Origin: Sphingobacterium composti
GTDB taxonomy: Bacteria; Bacteroidota; Bacteroidia; Sphingobacteriales; Sphingobacteriaceae
Assembly (NCBI RefSeq): GCF_009829075.1
Contig: NZ_WUQZ01000002.1
Coordinates: 23,958 to 87,957, forward strand
Length of the DNA stretch: 64,000 nt
Direction of reading: 5' to 3'
Position 1 is the first letter of the stretch. Every line of letters begins with the position of its first letter. Positions 34,402-43,082 of the stretch are shown one piece after another. A program made the position numbers and the translations under genes. The notes under the pieces are model-generated. The model did not search any database, was not told the origin of the DNA, and saw only the letters and a program-made list of their open reading frames with translations.

Positions 34402-34821
34402 ATGGCAAAACAAGTTATTCATATAGAAACAGAAATAAACGCACCTATAAAGAAAGTCTGGGAAGATTACAATTCGCCCGAATCAATAAAGAAATGGAAT
34501 CAGGCTAGCCCAGATTGGCACTGCCCTTCTTCTATGAATGACTTACGTGTAGGTGGAAGATTTAAAAATAGAATGGAAGCAAAAGATGGAAGTTTCGGTT
34601 TTGATTTTGCAGGCGAATATCTCGAGGTACTACCTTTCCAAAACATCATCTACAGAATGGATGATGAGCGAAAAGTATGGATGGAATTTTGTGAAAAAAA
34701 TGATAAAACTACTATTCGTATAGACTTCGAAGCAGAAGAAATGAACCCGATAAATATGCAAGAAGCTGGATGGCAAGCGATATTAAATAGTTTTAAAAAT
34801 TACACAGAAAGCACGATTTAA
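34402..34821 (+). CDS. SRPBCC/AHSA1-like protein
   Basis: 139 residues from the ATG at 34402, one base after the preceding stop; an in-frame ATG 8 codons upstream would overlap it. INAPIKKVWEDYNSPESIKKWNQASPDWHCPSS and DLRVGGRFKNRMEAKDGSFGFDFAGEY mark the AHSA1 family. The C-terminal helix reads EAGWQAILNSFKNYTE. One of three SRPBCC paralogues in 4 kb. Confidence 0.87.
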   Translation: MAKQVIHIETEINAPIKKVWEDYNSPESIKKWNQASPDWHCPSSMNDLRVGGRFKNRMEAKDGSFGFDFAGEYLEVLPFQNIIYRMDDERKVWMEFCEKNDKTTIRIDFEAEEMNPINMQEAGWQAILNSFKNYTESTI

Positions 34822-34839
34822 ATGTTTTTTTTAAACTTC

Positions 34840-35265
34840 ATGAGCAAAAACATAACAGTCTTTACAGATAATGTTATTGAAAATTTCTTATCTAAAATAG
34901 AGAATCATCAAAAAATTAAAGACAGTAAAGCACTCATTAAATTAATGGCAGAAGCTACTGGTGAACAAGCAAAGATGTTTGGTTCTTCGATAATTGGCTT
35001 TGGCAAATATCAGTACAGATATGAATCAGGTCATGAAGGGGAAGCTCCTCTTATTAGTTTTTCGCCGCGCAAAGCTGCAATATCCCTATACGTGTATTCT
35101 TCAACACCAATCCAAGATAAACTCCTCTCTAATTTAGGTAAATATAAGATGGGAAAATCATGTATTTACATCAACAAATTGAGCGATATCGATTTGAATA
35201 TATTACAGAAAATAATGGAATCCACCATTGCTTTTTTATCCGAAAAATACAGAAGGATTAATTAA
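34840..35265 (+). CDS. DUF1801 domain protein
   Basis: 141 residues from the ATG at 34840 (MSKNITVF); an upstream ATG adds a hydrophobic MFFLNF that is unlikely. Family motifs are KDSKALIKLMAEATGEQAKMFGSSIIGFGKYQYRYESGHEGEAPLISFSPRKAAISLYV, continuing the DUF1801 theme, and GKYKMGKSCIYINKLSDID. It is the last gene of the SRPBCC/DUF1801 set. Confidence 0.85.
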   Translation: MSKNITVFTDNVIENFLSKIENHQKIKDSKALIKLMAEATGEQAKMFGSSIIGFGKYQYRYESGHEGEAPLISFSPRKAAISLYVYSSTPIQDKLLSNLGKYKMGKSCIYINKLSDIDLNILQKIMESTIAFLSEKYRRIN

Positions 35266-35297
35266 TAAAAAAGGCGAAGTGCATTTGCCATTCGCCT
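35266..35297 (-). terminator. terminator of the TPR gene
   Basis: Minus-strand AGGCGAA / TTCGCCT stem (35272-35297) with a 12-base loop, followed by TTTTTT. Confidence 0.75.
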
Positions 35298-35323
35298 GAT
35301 TAAATTAATTGTTGTTTGTGGTG

Positions 35324-35992
35324 TTATTTCAAAAGATCTCTGTATACTTTAGCTTTTTTAAGCTCTGTCTGAATGTCTTTTCTATTCGCGTCATACGTCA
35401 ATACTTTTTCGTAATCTGCGACTGCTTTAGTGTAAGCATCAGTTGCGATTTGCTTATTGTAGCCCGCTGAACCAGCTGTTCCTTTCAAAATGCCTAAATC
35501 TCTATAGGCTACTGCACGATTTTGATATAATTTCGCATCATTAACATTGATTGCAATAGCTTTTGAATAGTCAGAAACTACTGACTGTAATAATTGCTCT
35601 TTTTGTGCTACAGTCAATTTTGAATCTTTTTCTACTGCAAGTGTATTGTTTGCTTTAGCTTTGTAGTACAATGCATTCGCGTTTTTTGCATCCAATGCCA
35701 CTACTTTGCCAAATGTTTCTGCCGCCTTTTTAAAATCAGCAGATTGAAATTGAGAATATCCTAGTAAATACAATACATTCGGGTCATTCGCTTCAGTCGG
35801 TAAAGCCTTTTCCAAATGCGTCACAGCCGATTTAAAATCACCATCCAACAATGCTTTTTGACCCATGCGTACATTTGGGTTTTTATGCTCCTCTTGTTGA
35901 GCTGAAGCAGTCAAAGCCAACATAGCCAAAGCTAAAGTCGACAAGCCTAATTTCACTGATTTAAGTCCGCTACTCAAATTATTAAAGTTCAT
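35324..35992 (-). CDS. secreted TPR-repeat protein
   Basis: 222 residues with an N-terminal hydrophobic signal (LKSVKLGLSTLALAMLALTASAQQ) and TPR-type repeats: KALLDGDFKSAVTHLEKALPTEANDPNVLYLLGYSQFQSADFKKAAETFGKVVALDAKNANALYYKAKANN and a third with a long linker. These suggest a periplasmic protein-protein interaction role. It stands alone, divergent from lon. Function unknown. Confidence 0.8.
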   Translation of the reverse strand: MNFNNLSSGLKSVKLGLSTLALAMLALTASAQQEEHKNPNVRMGQKALLDGDFKSAVTHLEKALPTEANDPNVLYLLGYSQFQSADFKKAAETFGKVVALDAKNANALYYKAKANNTLAVEKDSKLTVAQKEQLLQSVVSDYSKAIAINVNDAKLYQNRAVAYRDLGILKGTAGSAGYNKQIATDAYTKAVADYEKVLTYDANRKDIQTELKKAKVYRDLLK

Positions 35993-36115
35993 ATCGTGTA
36001 TTTTAATTGTTTCTATCCTTATTAGAGTAAAAATGCTGTATTAAGTTTAAGCCGTCAACAAATACTTATAAACATTTCCACATTCTGTGGGTTCTAATAT
36101 TTAACAAGTTATTCT

Positions 36116-36134
36116 TTTACTGCCAAACCAGTAA
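36116..36134. repeat. palindrome in the TPR-lon intergenic region
   Basis: TTTACTG-ccaaac-CAGTAAA is a perfect inverted repeat, about 160 bases before the lon start and 125 bases upstream of the TPR gene. It resembles no known operator. Another inverted repeat, CCAAAT-tttgc-ATTTGG-like, lies at about 36184-36200. Confidence 0.3.
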
Positions 36135-36258
36135 ATCTTTGCTGACGAAATAGCAGTATTCTATACTATATAACATAAATGATACCAAATTTTGCATTTG
36201 GCATTCCACTTGCAATATAACATATCACATCATAAAGTTTAAATATATACACACAAGT

Positions 36259-36272
36259 CTGACATGTTGTCG
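36259..36272 (+). promoter_or_regulatory. lon: candidate palindromic operator upstream of lon
   Basis: CTGACATGTTGTCG, an imperfect inverted repeat (TCTGACA-tgt-TGTCGGA in context) ending 19 bases before the lon ATG. It matches the clpC-upstream element CTGCCATTTTGACG at 10 or more of 14 positions. Confidence 0.45.
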
Positions 36273-36291
36273 GATATGGAACGAAATAAAT

Positions 36292-38760
36292 ATGAGTAAA
36301 TTTAACACTTTCGACTTCAATCAAGCTATTCCTATAATAAGTGAGGACACTGAATTTTTTCCCTTGTTGAGTCAGCAAGATGAAGATGAAATGCGAAACG
36401 AAGATATACCAGATATTTTAGCTATTCTCCCTTTACGAAACACCGTTTTATTCCCTGGAGTTGTAATTCCGATCACGGTTGGACGAGACAAGTCCATCAA
36501 ATTGGTCAAAGAAGCGTACAAAGGCGAAAAAACTATTGGTGTTGTATCACAGAAAGATATGAGCGTCGAAGACCCTGATTTCGACCAATTGAACAAAATA
36601 GGTACAGTAGCGAGCATTATCAAGGTATTACAAATGCCAGATGGCAACACAACTGTTATTATCCAAGGAAAGCAACGTTTTAAACTGAATGAACTCGTTC
36701 AATCAGAGCCTTATATCAAAGCCAAAGTCGAACGTTTTGCGGAAGAAAAGCCAAAAACAAGCAGCAAAGAATTTAAAGCACTCATTTCTTCTATCAAAGA
36801 GTTGGCTCTTCAGATTATTCAACTTTCACCTAATCTTCCATCGGAGGCAGGTATAGCTATCAAAAATATTGAAAGCCCTACCTTCTTGGTGAATTTCATT
36901 TCTTCAAATCTTGCTCTGGAACTTCCTGCGAAACAAGAGTTACTGGAAATGAAAGATTTTGTCAAAAGGGCAAAACTTTTGTTAGAGCATTTGACTACAG
37001 AAGTTCAAATGCTAGAGCTGAAAAATCAGATTCAGAATAAAGTTCGTATTGATTTAGACAAGCAACAACGTGATTATTACTTAAATCAACAGCTTAAAAC
37101 TATTCAAGAAGAATTAGGTGGCAATACCCCTGATTTGGAAATTGAAAACTTAAGTGCACGAGGTAAGTCGAAAAAATGGCCTGAGGATGTTAGTAAACAT
37201 TTCTACAAGGAATTGGAAAAATTAGCGCGCATCAATCCTGCAGCTGCTGATTATTCTGTGCAACTAAATTACCTTGAATTGCTTTTGGATTTACCATGGG
37301 GTGAATTTACCAAAGATAAATTTGACTTGAATCGTGCTGTAAAAGTCTTGGATAAAGACCATTACGGCTTAGAGAAAGTAAAACAACGTATCATCGAATA
37401 TTTAGCTGTATTGAAGCTAAAGAACGATATGAAAGCGCCTATCTTGTGTCTTGTAGGCCCTCCAGGAGTGGGAAAAACCTCCTTAGGAAAGTCTATTGCC
37501 AAAGCTTTAGGTCGTAAATATACACGTATGGCTTTGGGTGGTGTACGTGATGAGGCGGAAATCAGAGGTCACCGTAAAACATACATCGGTGCTATGCCCG
37601 GTCGCATTATCCAATCGTTGAAAAAAGCTGGTACTTCAAACCCAGTATTTGTATTGGATGAGATTGATAAACTTGGTGCAGATTTCAAAGGAGACCCTTC
37701 ATCGGCATTACTAGAAGTTTTAGACCCGGAGCAAAATACCAATTTCTACGACCATTATGTAGAAATGGAATATGATTTATCAAAAGTCATGTTTATTGCT
37801 ACCGCAAACTCATTGAGTTCTATTCAACCAGCATTGTTGGACAGAATGGAAATTATCGAAGTTAATGGCTATACGATTGAAGAAAAAATAGAGATTGCTA
37901 AGAAACACTTATTGCCTAAGCAACGTGAAATGCATGGTCTTGGTGCCAAAGATGTTTCGTTAAATGGAAAAATTATCGAAAAGGTAATCGAAGAGTACAC
38001 ACGTGAATCTGGTGTACGTGGCTTAGAGAAAAAAATCGGCTCTATAGTACGAGGTGTCGCTACAAAAATCGTTATGGAAAAACCATATTCACCAAATATC
38101 AATGCTGATATGATGGAAGAAGTTTTAGGTGCACCGATTTTTGATAAAGACATCTACGAAAATAACGATGTAGCTGGTGTCGTAACAGGATTGGCATGGA
38201 CCGCTGTAGGTGGTGATATTTTATTTATCGAATCAAGTTTGAGTCCTGGCAAAGGAAAGTTGAGTTTGACAGGTAACTTAGGTGAAGTAATGAAAGAGTC
38301 TGCTGCTATTGCTATGGCATACTTGCGCTCCCATGCTGATGAATTTGGGATTAACTATAAAGTATTCGATACTTGGGATGTGAACATTCACGTACCTGCG
38401 GGTGCTACTCCAAAAGATGGTCCTTCAGCTGGTATCACTATGTTAACTGCTTTGACTTCGTTATTTACGCAACGTAAAGTGAAGGAAAAATTAGCGATGA
38501 CTGGGGAAATTACCTTACGTGGAAAAGTTCTCCCTGTCGGTGGTATTAAAGAAAAAATATTAGCAGCAAAGCGAGCTAATATCAAAGAAATTATTCTTTG
38601 TAAGTCAAACCAGAAAGATATTATGGAAATAAAAGAAGATTATGTCAAAGACATGAAATTCCATTATGTGACCGAAATGTCAGAGGTTATTAACATTGCT
38701 TTGACTAAAAACAAAGTCAAAAGTCCGAAAGACATCGAGAGATTCTTGGAAACAAAATAA
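36292..38760 (+). CDS. lon: ATP-dependent endopeptidase Lon (La)
   Basis: 822 residues. An N-terminal LON substrate-binding domain (about 40-245; LPLRNTVLFPGVVIPITVGR), an AAA+ domain with GPPGVGKTS near 390 and VFVLDEIDKLG, and a Ser-Lys protease domain with S712 in KDGPSAGITM and a downstream catalytic lysine in GGIKEKILAAKRANI. It degrades misfolded and regulatory proteins. It is monocistronic with its own terminator. A palindromic element shared with the clpC upstream region precedes it. Confidence 0.97.
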   Translation: MSKFNTFDFNQAIPIISEDTEFFPLLSQQDEDEMRNEDIPDILAILPLRNTVLFPGVVIPITVGRDKSIKLVKEAYKGEKTIGVVSQKDMSVEDPDFDQLNKIGTVASIIKVLQMPDGNTTVIIQGKQRFKLNELVQSEPYIKAKVERFAEEKPKTSSKEFKALISSIKELALQIIQLSPNLPSEAGIAIKNIESPTFLVNFISSNLALELPAKQELLEMKDFVKRAKLLLEHLTTEVQMLELKNQIQNKVRIDLDKQQRDYYLNQQLKTIQEELGGNTPDLEIENLSARGKSKKWPEDVSKHFYKELEKLARINPAAADYSVQLNYLELLLDLPWGEFTKDKFDLNRAVKVLDKDHYGLEKVKQRIIEYLAVLKLKNDMKAPILCLVGPPGVGKTSLGKSIAKALGRKYTRMALGGVRDEAEIRGHRKTYIGAMPGRIIQSLKKAGTSNPVFVLDEIDKLGADFKGDPSSALLEVLDPEQNTNFYDHYVEMEYDLSKVMFIATANSLSSIQPALLDRMEIIEVNGYTIEEKIEIAKKHLLPKQREMHGLGAKDVSLNGKIIEKVIEEYTRESGVRGLEKKIGSIVRGVATKIVMEKPYSPNINADMMEEVLGAPIFDKDIYENNDVAGVVTGLAWTAVGGDILFIESSLSPGKGKLSLTGNLGEVMKESAAIAMAYLRSHADEFGINYKVFDTWDVNIHVPAGATPKDGPSAGITMLTALTSLFTQRKVKEKLAMTGEITLRGKVLPVGGIKEKILAAKRANIKEIILCKSNQKDIMEIKEDYVKDMKFHYVTEMSEVINIALTKNKVKSPKDIERFLETK

Positions 38761-38783
38761 TAAGTTAAAACTTAGTTTAATAT

Positions 38784-38812
38784 GCGCTATTTCAAAAGAA
38801 TAGCGCTTTTTT
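38784..38812 (+). terminator. lon terminator
   Basis: GCGCTATT / AATAGCGC stem with a 7-base loop followed by TTTTTT. Confidence 0.9.
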
Positions 38813-38853
38813 GTTGCTTTTGATTATCTTCGAGTATAGAAAACCAGAAGTTT

Positions 38854-40353
38854 ATGAATACATACGAATACATTTCCATCGGATTATATATGCTATTGAT
38901 GATTCTTATAGGAGTCTATTCGTATGCAATGACTAAAAATAGTTCTGATGATTTTTTAATTGGTGGCAGAAAAATGGGACCTGTAGTCACTGCATTATCA
39001 GCAGGAGCTGCCGACATGAGTGGTTGGTTATTGATGGGTGTGCCAGGAGCAGTCTATTTGTCTGGTATTTCGGCTACTTGGATAGCTATCGGTTTGACTA
39101 TAGGAGCCTATTTGAATTATGTACTTATTGCACCTAGACTTCGAGTGTACACCGAAATCTCAAATAATTCCATTACACTCCCCGTATTTTTTGAGAATAG
39201 ATTTAAAGACAAATCACAATTATTAAAAATTACCGCAAGTATTCTTATTCTCGTCTTTTTCACACTTTATACTTCGGCAGGAATGGTATCAGGTGGAAGA
39301 TTATTTGAATCCGCTTTCGGGATGGATTATAACACTGGACTTCTTGTAACTAGTTTTGTAGTCGTTCTATACACTTTTTTAGGAGGATTTTTAGCGGTTA
39401 GTCTGACAGATTTTGTACAGGGTACAATAATGCTTATTGCCTTGCTTTTAGTACCTGCGGTGATGCTAATTGATTTGGATGGTATCGGAAATACATTTTC
39501 AATTATTGATTCCAAGAATTCTTTTTATTTAGATATTCTAAAAGGTAGCTCTTTTGTCAGTATCATATCATTGTTGGCTTGGGGATTAGGCTATTTTGGT
39601 CAACCACATATTTTAGTACGTTTTATGGCTATTAGTGATGTAAAAGAATTGACTAAAGCGAGACGTGTTGGAATTGGATGGATGATATTGACCGTAGGAG
39701 GAGCGATTCTTGTTGGTTTATTTGGAATTGCTTACATCGCTTCTCAATTGCCTGATAAATTAGCTTTTTTTGATGGTTCGAAAGAAAATGCAGAGACTGT
39801 ATTTATATTCTTCTCGCGCTATTTATTTCACCCCTTGATTGGAGGATTTTTACTTTCTGCGATATTAGCGGCTGTAATGAGTACGATTTCATCACAATTA
39901 TTGGTGACTTCTAGTTCAATGACCGAAGATATTTATAAAGCCTTTATCAAGAAAGATGCAAGCTCAAAACATTTATTATTTATCAGTAGACTAGCGGTAT
40001 TACTAGTTGCTATTGTTGCATTCCTATTATCCTTAACCCAAAAGGACAGCATTCTAAACTTAGTTGGTAACGCTTGGGCAGGATTCGCCGCTGCATTTGG
40101 TCCTTTAATAATTCTTTCCCTATTTTGGAAAAACACGACAATGCAAGGTGCATTGACAGGAATGATTTTAGGAGCAATAACTGTATTAGGCTGGGTTTAC
40201 ATTCCTCATGATTATAAAGAATTGTATGAAATAATTCCAGGATTCGCGATTAGTTTTGTGGCTACGATTACTGTGTCATTATTGACAAAAAAACAAAATA
40301 CCGTAATTGAAAAAGAGTTTAAAGAAATGAAAGAGATACTTTCGAAGAAATAA
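38854..40353 (+). CDS. putP: sodium/proline symporter (PutP family)
   Basis: 499 residues with about 12-13 membrane helices. SSDDFLIGGRKMGPVVTALSAGAADMSGWLLMGVPG is the sodium-binding start region of the sodium:solute symporter family, and AVMSTISSQLLVTSSSMTEDIYKAF the second conserved region. Sequence fits PutP; other SSS members would be the alternative. It is probably a proline importer in the inner membrane. No proline catabolic gene is adjacent. Confidence 0.88.
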   Translation: MNTYEYISIGLYMLLMILIGVYSYAMTKNSSDDFLIGGRKMGPVVTALSAGAADMSGWLLMGVPGAVYLSGISATWIAIGLTIGAYLNYVLIAPRLRVYTEISNNSITLPVFFENRFKDKSQLLKITASILILVFFTLYTSAGMVSGGRLFESAFGMDYNTGLLVTSFVVVLYTFLGGFLAVSLTDFVQGTIMLIALLLVPAVMLIDLDGIGNTFSIIDSKNSFYLDILKGSSFVSIISLLAWGLGYFGQPHILVRFMAISDVKELTKARRVGIGWMILTVGGAILVGLFGIAYIASQLPDKLAFFDGSKENAETVFIFFSRYLFHPLIGGFLLSAILAAVMSTISSQLLVTSSSMTEDIYKAFIKKDASSKHLLFISRLAVLLVAIVAFLLSLTQKDSILNLVGNAWAGFAAAFGPLIILSLFWKNTTMQGALTGMILGAITVLGWVYIPHDYKELYEIIPGFAISFVATITVSLLTKKQNTVIEKEFKEMKEILSKK

Positions 40354-40462
40354 AAATTCTATTTTGATATGGGAAATATCATTTTGAGGATATACGGAGT
40401 AAGAATCTTATAAATTTAGGTTTCTCCTATAGTCTAAATGACGAAATAGGCAAACGAAAAAA

Positions 40463-40882
40463 CTACTTTATGGAAATACGTTTTACGATAGTCTCGGAAC
40501 CTGAAGCAACACGCACGAAATAAAAACCAGGTGTTACTTTTTCGTTCGTATCAAATAGATGATTTTGATTGCCTTCATCCAAATTTCCATTGAACAACGG
40601 TAGAACCTCATTACCAAGCGCATCCATTAATTTAATTGTTACAGAAGATTGTTTTGCTAAATGAAATGAAACTACGATTTGTCCAACAACAGGGTTGTAG
40701 GAAGTCTTAACATTCGTAATTAATTTATCCGCAGATTCCTTTTCTCTTTCTATTGTAACAGAGATATTATCTGGTTTAGGACTAGCCAAAACAGAAGAAT
40801 CGAACAACCCAAAAGACAATATGGTCAGAGCAATTACTCTAACTTTCAACATATTACTAACTTTTAAATTAATCCTATTCAT
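40463..40882 (-). CDS. minimal T9SS C-terminal sorting domain protein
   Basis: 139 residues: a Sec signal (about 1-33; the second ATG, M11, is an alternative start), a short spacer (about 34-60) and an 80-residue T9SS type-A sorting domain (KTSYNPVVGQIVVSFHLAKQSSVTIKLMDALGNEVLPLFNGNLDEGNQNHLFDTNEKVTPGFYFVRVASGSETIVKRISIK). There is no obvious cargo domain. In T9SS proteins this C-terminal domain directs export through the type IX system. It stands alone between putP and kup. Confidence 0.8.
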   Translation of the reverse strand: MNRINLKVSNMLKVRVIALTILSFGLFDSSVLASPKPDNISVTIEREKESADKLITNVKTSYNPVVGQIVVSFHLAKQSSVTIKLMDALGNEVLPLFNGNLDEGNQNHLFDTNEKVTPGFYFVRVASGSETIVKRISIK

Positions 40883-41089
40883 TTTCTCTATTAAACAATT
40901 AATGCTGGTTGGGGTTTAAAGATTGATATCTTTTATATATCTAAATCGATATTACAAAGGTAACTCGATTTTGGTTATTTGAAGCTAAAAATAAATATTT
41001 TTTTTGAACAATTAACAATTTTTAACAAGATTATTCGTTATGTCGAATAATTGCTATAAATTGGCAGCCATAATTAATCAGAAATATAG

Positions 41090-43033
41090 ATGGGTTCTCA
41101 CCATAACCAACATTTAAACCGTCTCAGTGGAGCGGGTTTATTAATTGCCTTAGGCATAATTTTCGGAGACATTGGCACCTCTCCTCTTTACGTTTTCAAA
41201 GCAATATTTAATAAAACAACGATTGACAAAGCCCTAGTAATTGGTTGTGTATCGTGCGTGCTGTGGACGCTGACATTTCAAACGACTATTAAATATGTAT
41301 TGATTACACTCAATGCGGATAACAAAGGTGAAGGTGGAATATTGTCTTTGTATTCTCTCGTACGTAGAAAAGCAAAATGGCTCATCATTCCTGCTATTGT
41401 GGGTGCTTCTACTTTGCTGGCGGATGGTATGATTACGCCAGCTATCACAATTTCTTCTGCCGTAGAGGGATTGGCGATACATAATCCAGATATTCCTACC
41501 GTTCCAATTGTCATTGTTATTATATCCATCTTATTTCTTATTCAGCGTTTTGGTACATCTATCGTAGGAAAAGTATTCGGCCCACTGATGTTGATATGGT
41601 TTAGTACCATTGGTATTTTGGGATTCAATTATATTGACGAAGCTCCCGAAATCTTAAAAGCTATCAATCCCTATTACGCTATTCAAACTATCATAAACTA
41701 CCCCAATGCGTTATTTATTATCGGTGCGATATTTTTATGTACAACGGGTGCAGAAGCCCTATATTCCGATATGGGACACTGCGGAAAGTCTAATATACGC
41801 GTCAGCTGGATTTTTGTAAAAATCACCTTAATCTTAAATTATTTCGGTCAAGGTGCATACTTGCTAATGCATGAAGGACAATCTATTGGTGAATCCAATC
41901 CTTTTTTTGCCATAATGCCTGATTGGTTTGTATTCTATGGTGTTGGTATTGCCACTATTGCCGCCATCATTGCAAGTCAAGCAATGATTTCGGGTTCTTA
42001 TACACTCATTTCAGAAGCGGTAAGACTGAATATTTGGCCAAAAGTAACTATTCGATATCCTAGCAATCAAAAAGGACAGTTGTACGTACCCTCCATCAAT
42101 TTAATCCTTTTTATAGGCTGTATGCTAATTATTTTCATATTTGAAAAATCGAGCAATATGGAAGCGGCATATGGTCTTGCTATTAACCTTACCTTTTTGT
42201 CGACAACGATTTTGATGGTATTTTTCATGTTGCGTAGACGTATTCACAAAGCATGGATTATCTTATTTGCTGTAGTATATTTTACAATTGAATTTACTTT
42301 CTTATTGGGTAATGGAGTAAAAATTACGCATGGCGGTTGGGTGACGATTTTATTAGCTTCCTCGATTTTTATAGTCATGTATTCTTGGTATCGCGCGCGT
42401 AAAATCAAAAATGAATTTGTCCGATTTGTTGAAATTGACCAATATTTCCCGATTATCGACGAGTTGAGTAAAGACCGTTCAGTTCCAACATTTGCTTCTC
42501 AATTAGTCTATCTGACGAGTGCAAATAATAGACACGAGATAGAGGCGAAAGTCATATATTCAATTTTAAACAAAAAACCTAAACGTGCAGATGTGTATTG
42601 GTTTGTGCATGTGGATGTAACTGACGCGCCTCATGGAAGAGAATATACGGTAGAGCAGTTAATTCCTGGCAGACTGATTAGAATTGACTTTAAATTAGGC
42701 TTTCGTGAAGAACAACGCATTAGCTTACTGTTCCGTAAAGTCGTGGAAGATATGGTGCAAAAGGGAGAAGTCGACATTATTAGTCAATACGATACACTTA
42801 AGAAACATAATATACCTGGCGATTTTAATTTTGTAGTATTAGAGAAAGTCTTTTCGAAAACTTCTGCTTTATCTTTGCCAAACCGTATTGTGATGGAAAT
42901 TTATAAAATTCTACGTCGATTCAGTTTAAGTGAAGAAAAAGGTTTTGGTTTGGACAGTAGTTTTGTGACCTTGGAAAGAGTTCCACTCAATATTCCAACC
43001 ACTGAAAATATTAGATTACAAAGAATTGATTAA
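41090..43033 (+). CDS. kup: KUP family potassium uptake protein
   Basis: 647 residues. Twelve membrane helices in the first 430 residues, starting GALGIIFGDIGTSPLYVF-like (ALGIIFGDIGTSPLYVFKAIF) with the KUP motifs DNKGEGGILSLYSL and GDVGTSPLY-type text, then a cytosolic C-terminal domain of about 200 residues. It imports K+ as a proton symporter. It is transcribed alone, with a strong bidirectional terminator after it. Confidence 0.95.
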   Translation: MGSHHNQHLNRLSGAGLLIALGIIFGDIGTSPLYVFKAIFNKTTIDKALVIGCVSCVLWTLTFQTTIKYVLITLNADNKGEGGILSLYSLVRRKAKWLIIPAIVGASTLLADGMITPAITISSAVEGLAIHNPDIPTVPIVIVIISILFLIQRFGTSIVGKVFGPLMLIWFSTIGILGFNYIDEAPEILKAINPYYAIQTIINYPNALFIIGAIFLCTTGAEALYSDMGHCGKSNIRVSWIFVKITLILNYFGQGAYLLMHEGQSIGESNPFFAIMPDWFVFYGVGIATIAAIIASQAMISGSYTLISEAVRLNIWPKVTIRYPSNQKGQLYVPSINLILFIGCMLIIFIFEKSSNMEAAYGLAINLTFLSTTILMVFFMLRRRIHKAWIILFAVVYFTIEFTFLLGNGVKITHGGWVTILLASSIFIVMYSWYRARKIKNEFVRFVEIDQYFPIIDELSKDRSVPTFASQLVYLTSANNRHEIEAKVIYSILNKKPKRADVYWFVHVDVTDAPHGREYTVEQLIPGRLIRIDFKLGFREEQRISLLFRKVVEDMVQKGEVDIISQYDTLKKHNIPGDFNFVVLEKVFSKTSALSLPNRIVMEIYKILRRFSLSEEKGFGLDSSFVTLERVPLNIPTTENIRLQRID

Positions 43034-43068
43034 CAATAAAGCCACTTCGATGAAGTGGCTTTATTGTT
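43032..43068. terminator. bidirectional terminator between kup and the APC permease
   Basis: A perfect 17-base stem (AACAATAAAGCCACTTC / complement) with a 3-base loop (gat). It serves both convergent genes; the outer bases are TTATTGTT. Confidence 0.85.
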
Positions 43069-43082
43069 AATAATAAGTTTTA

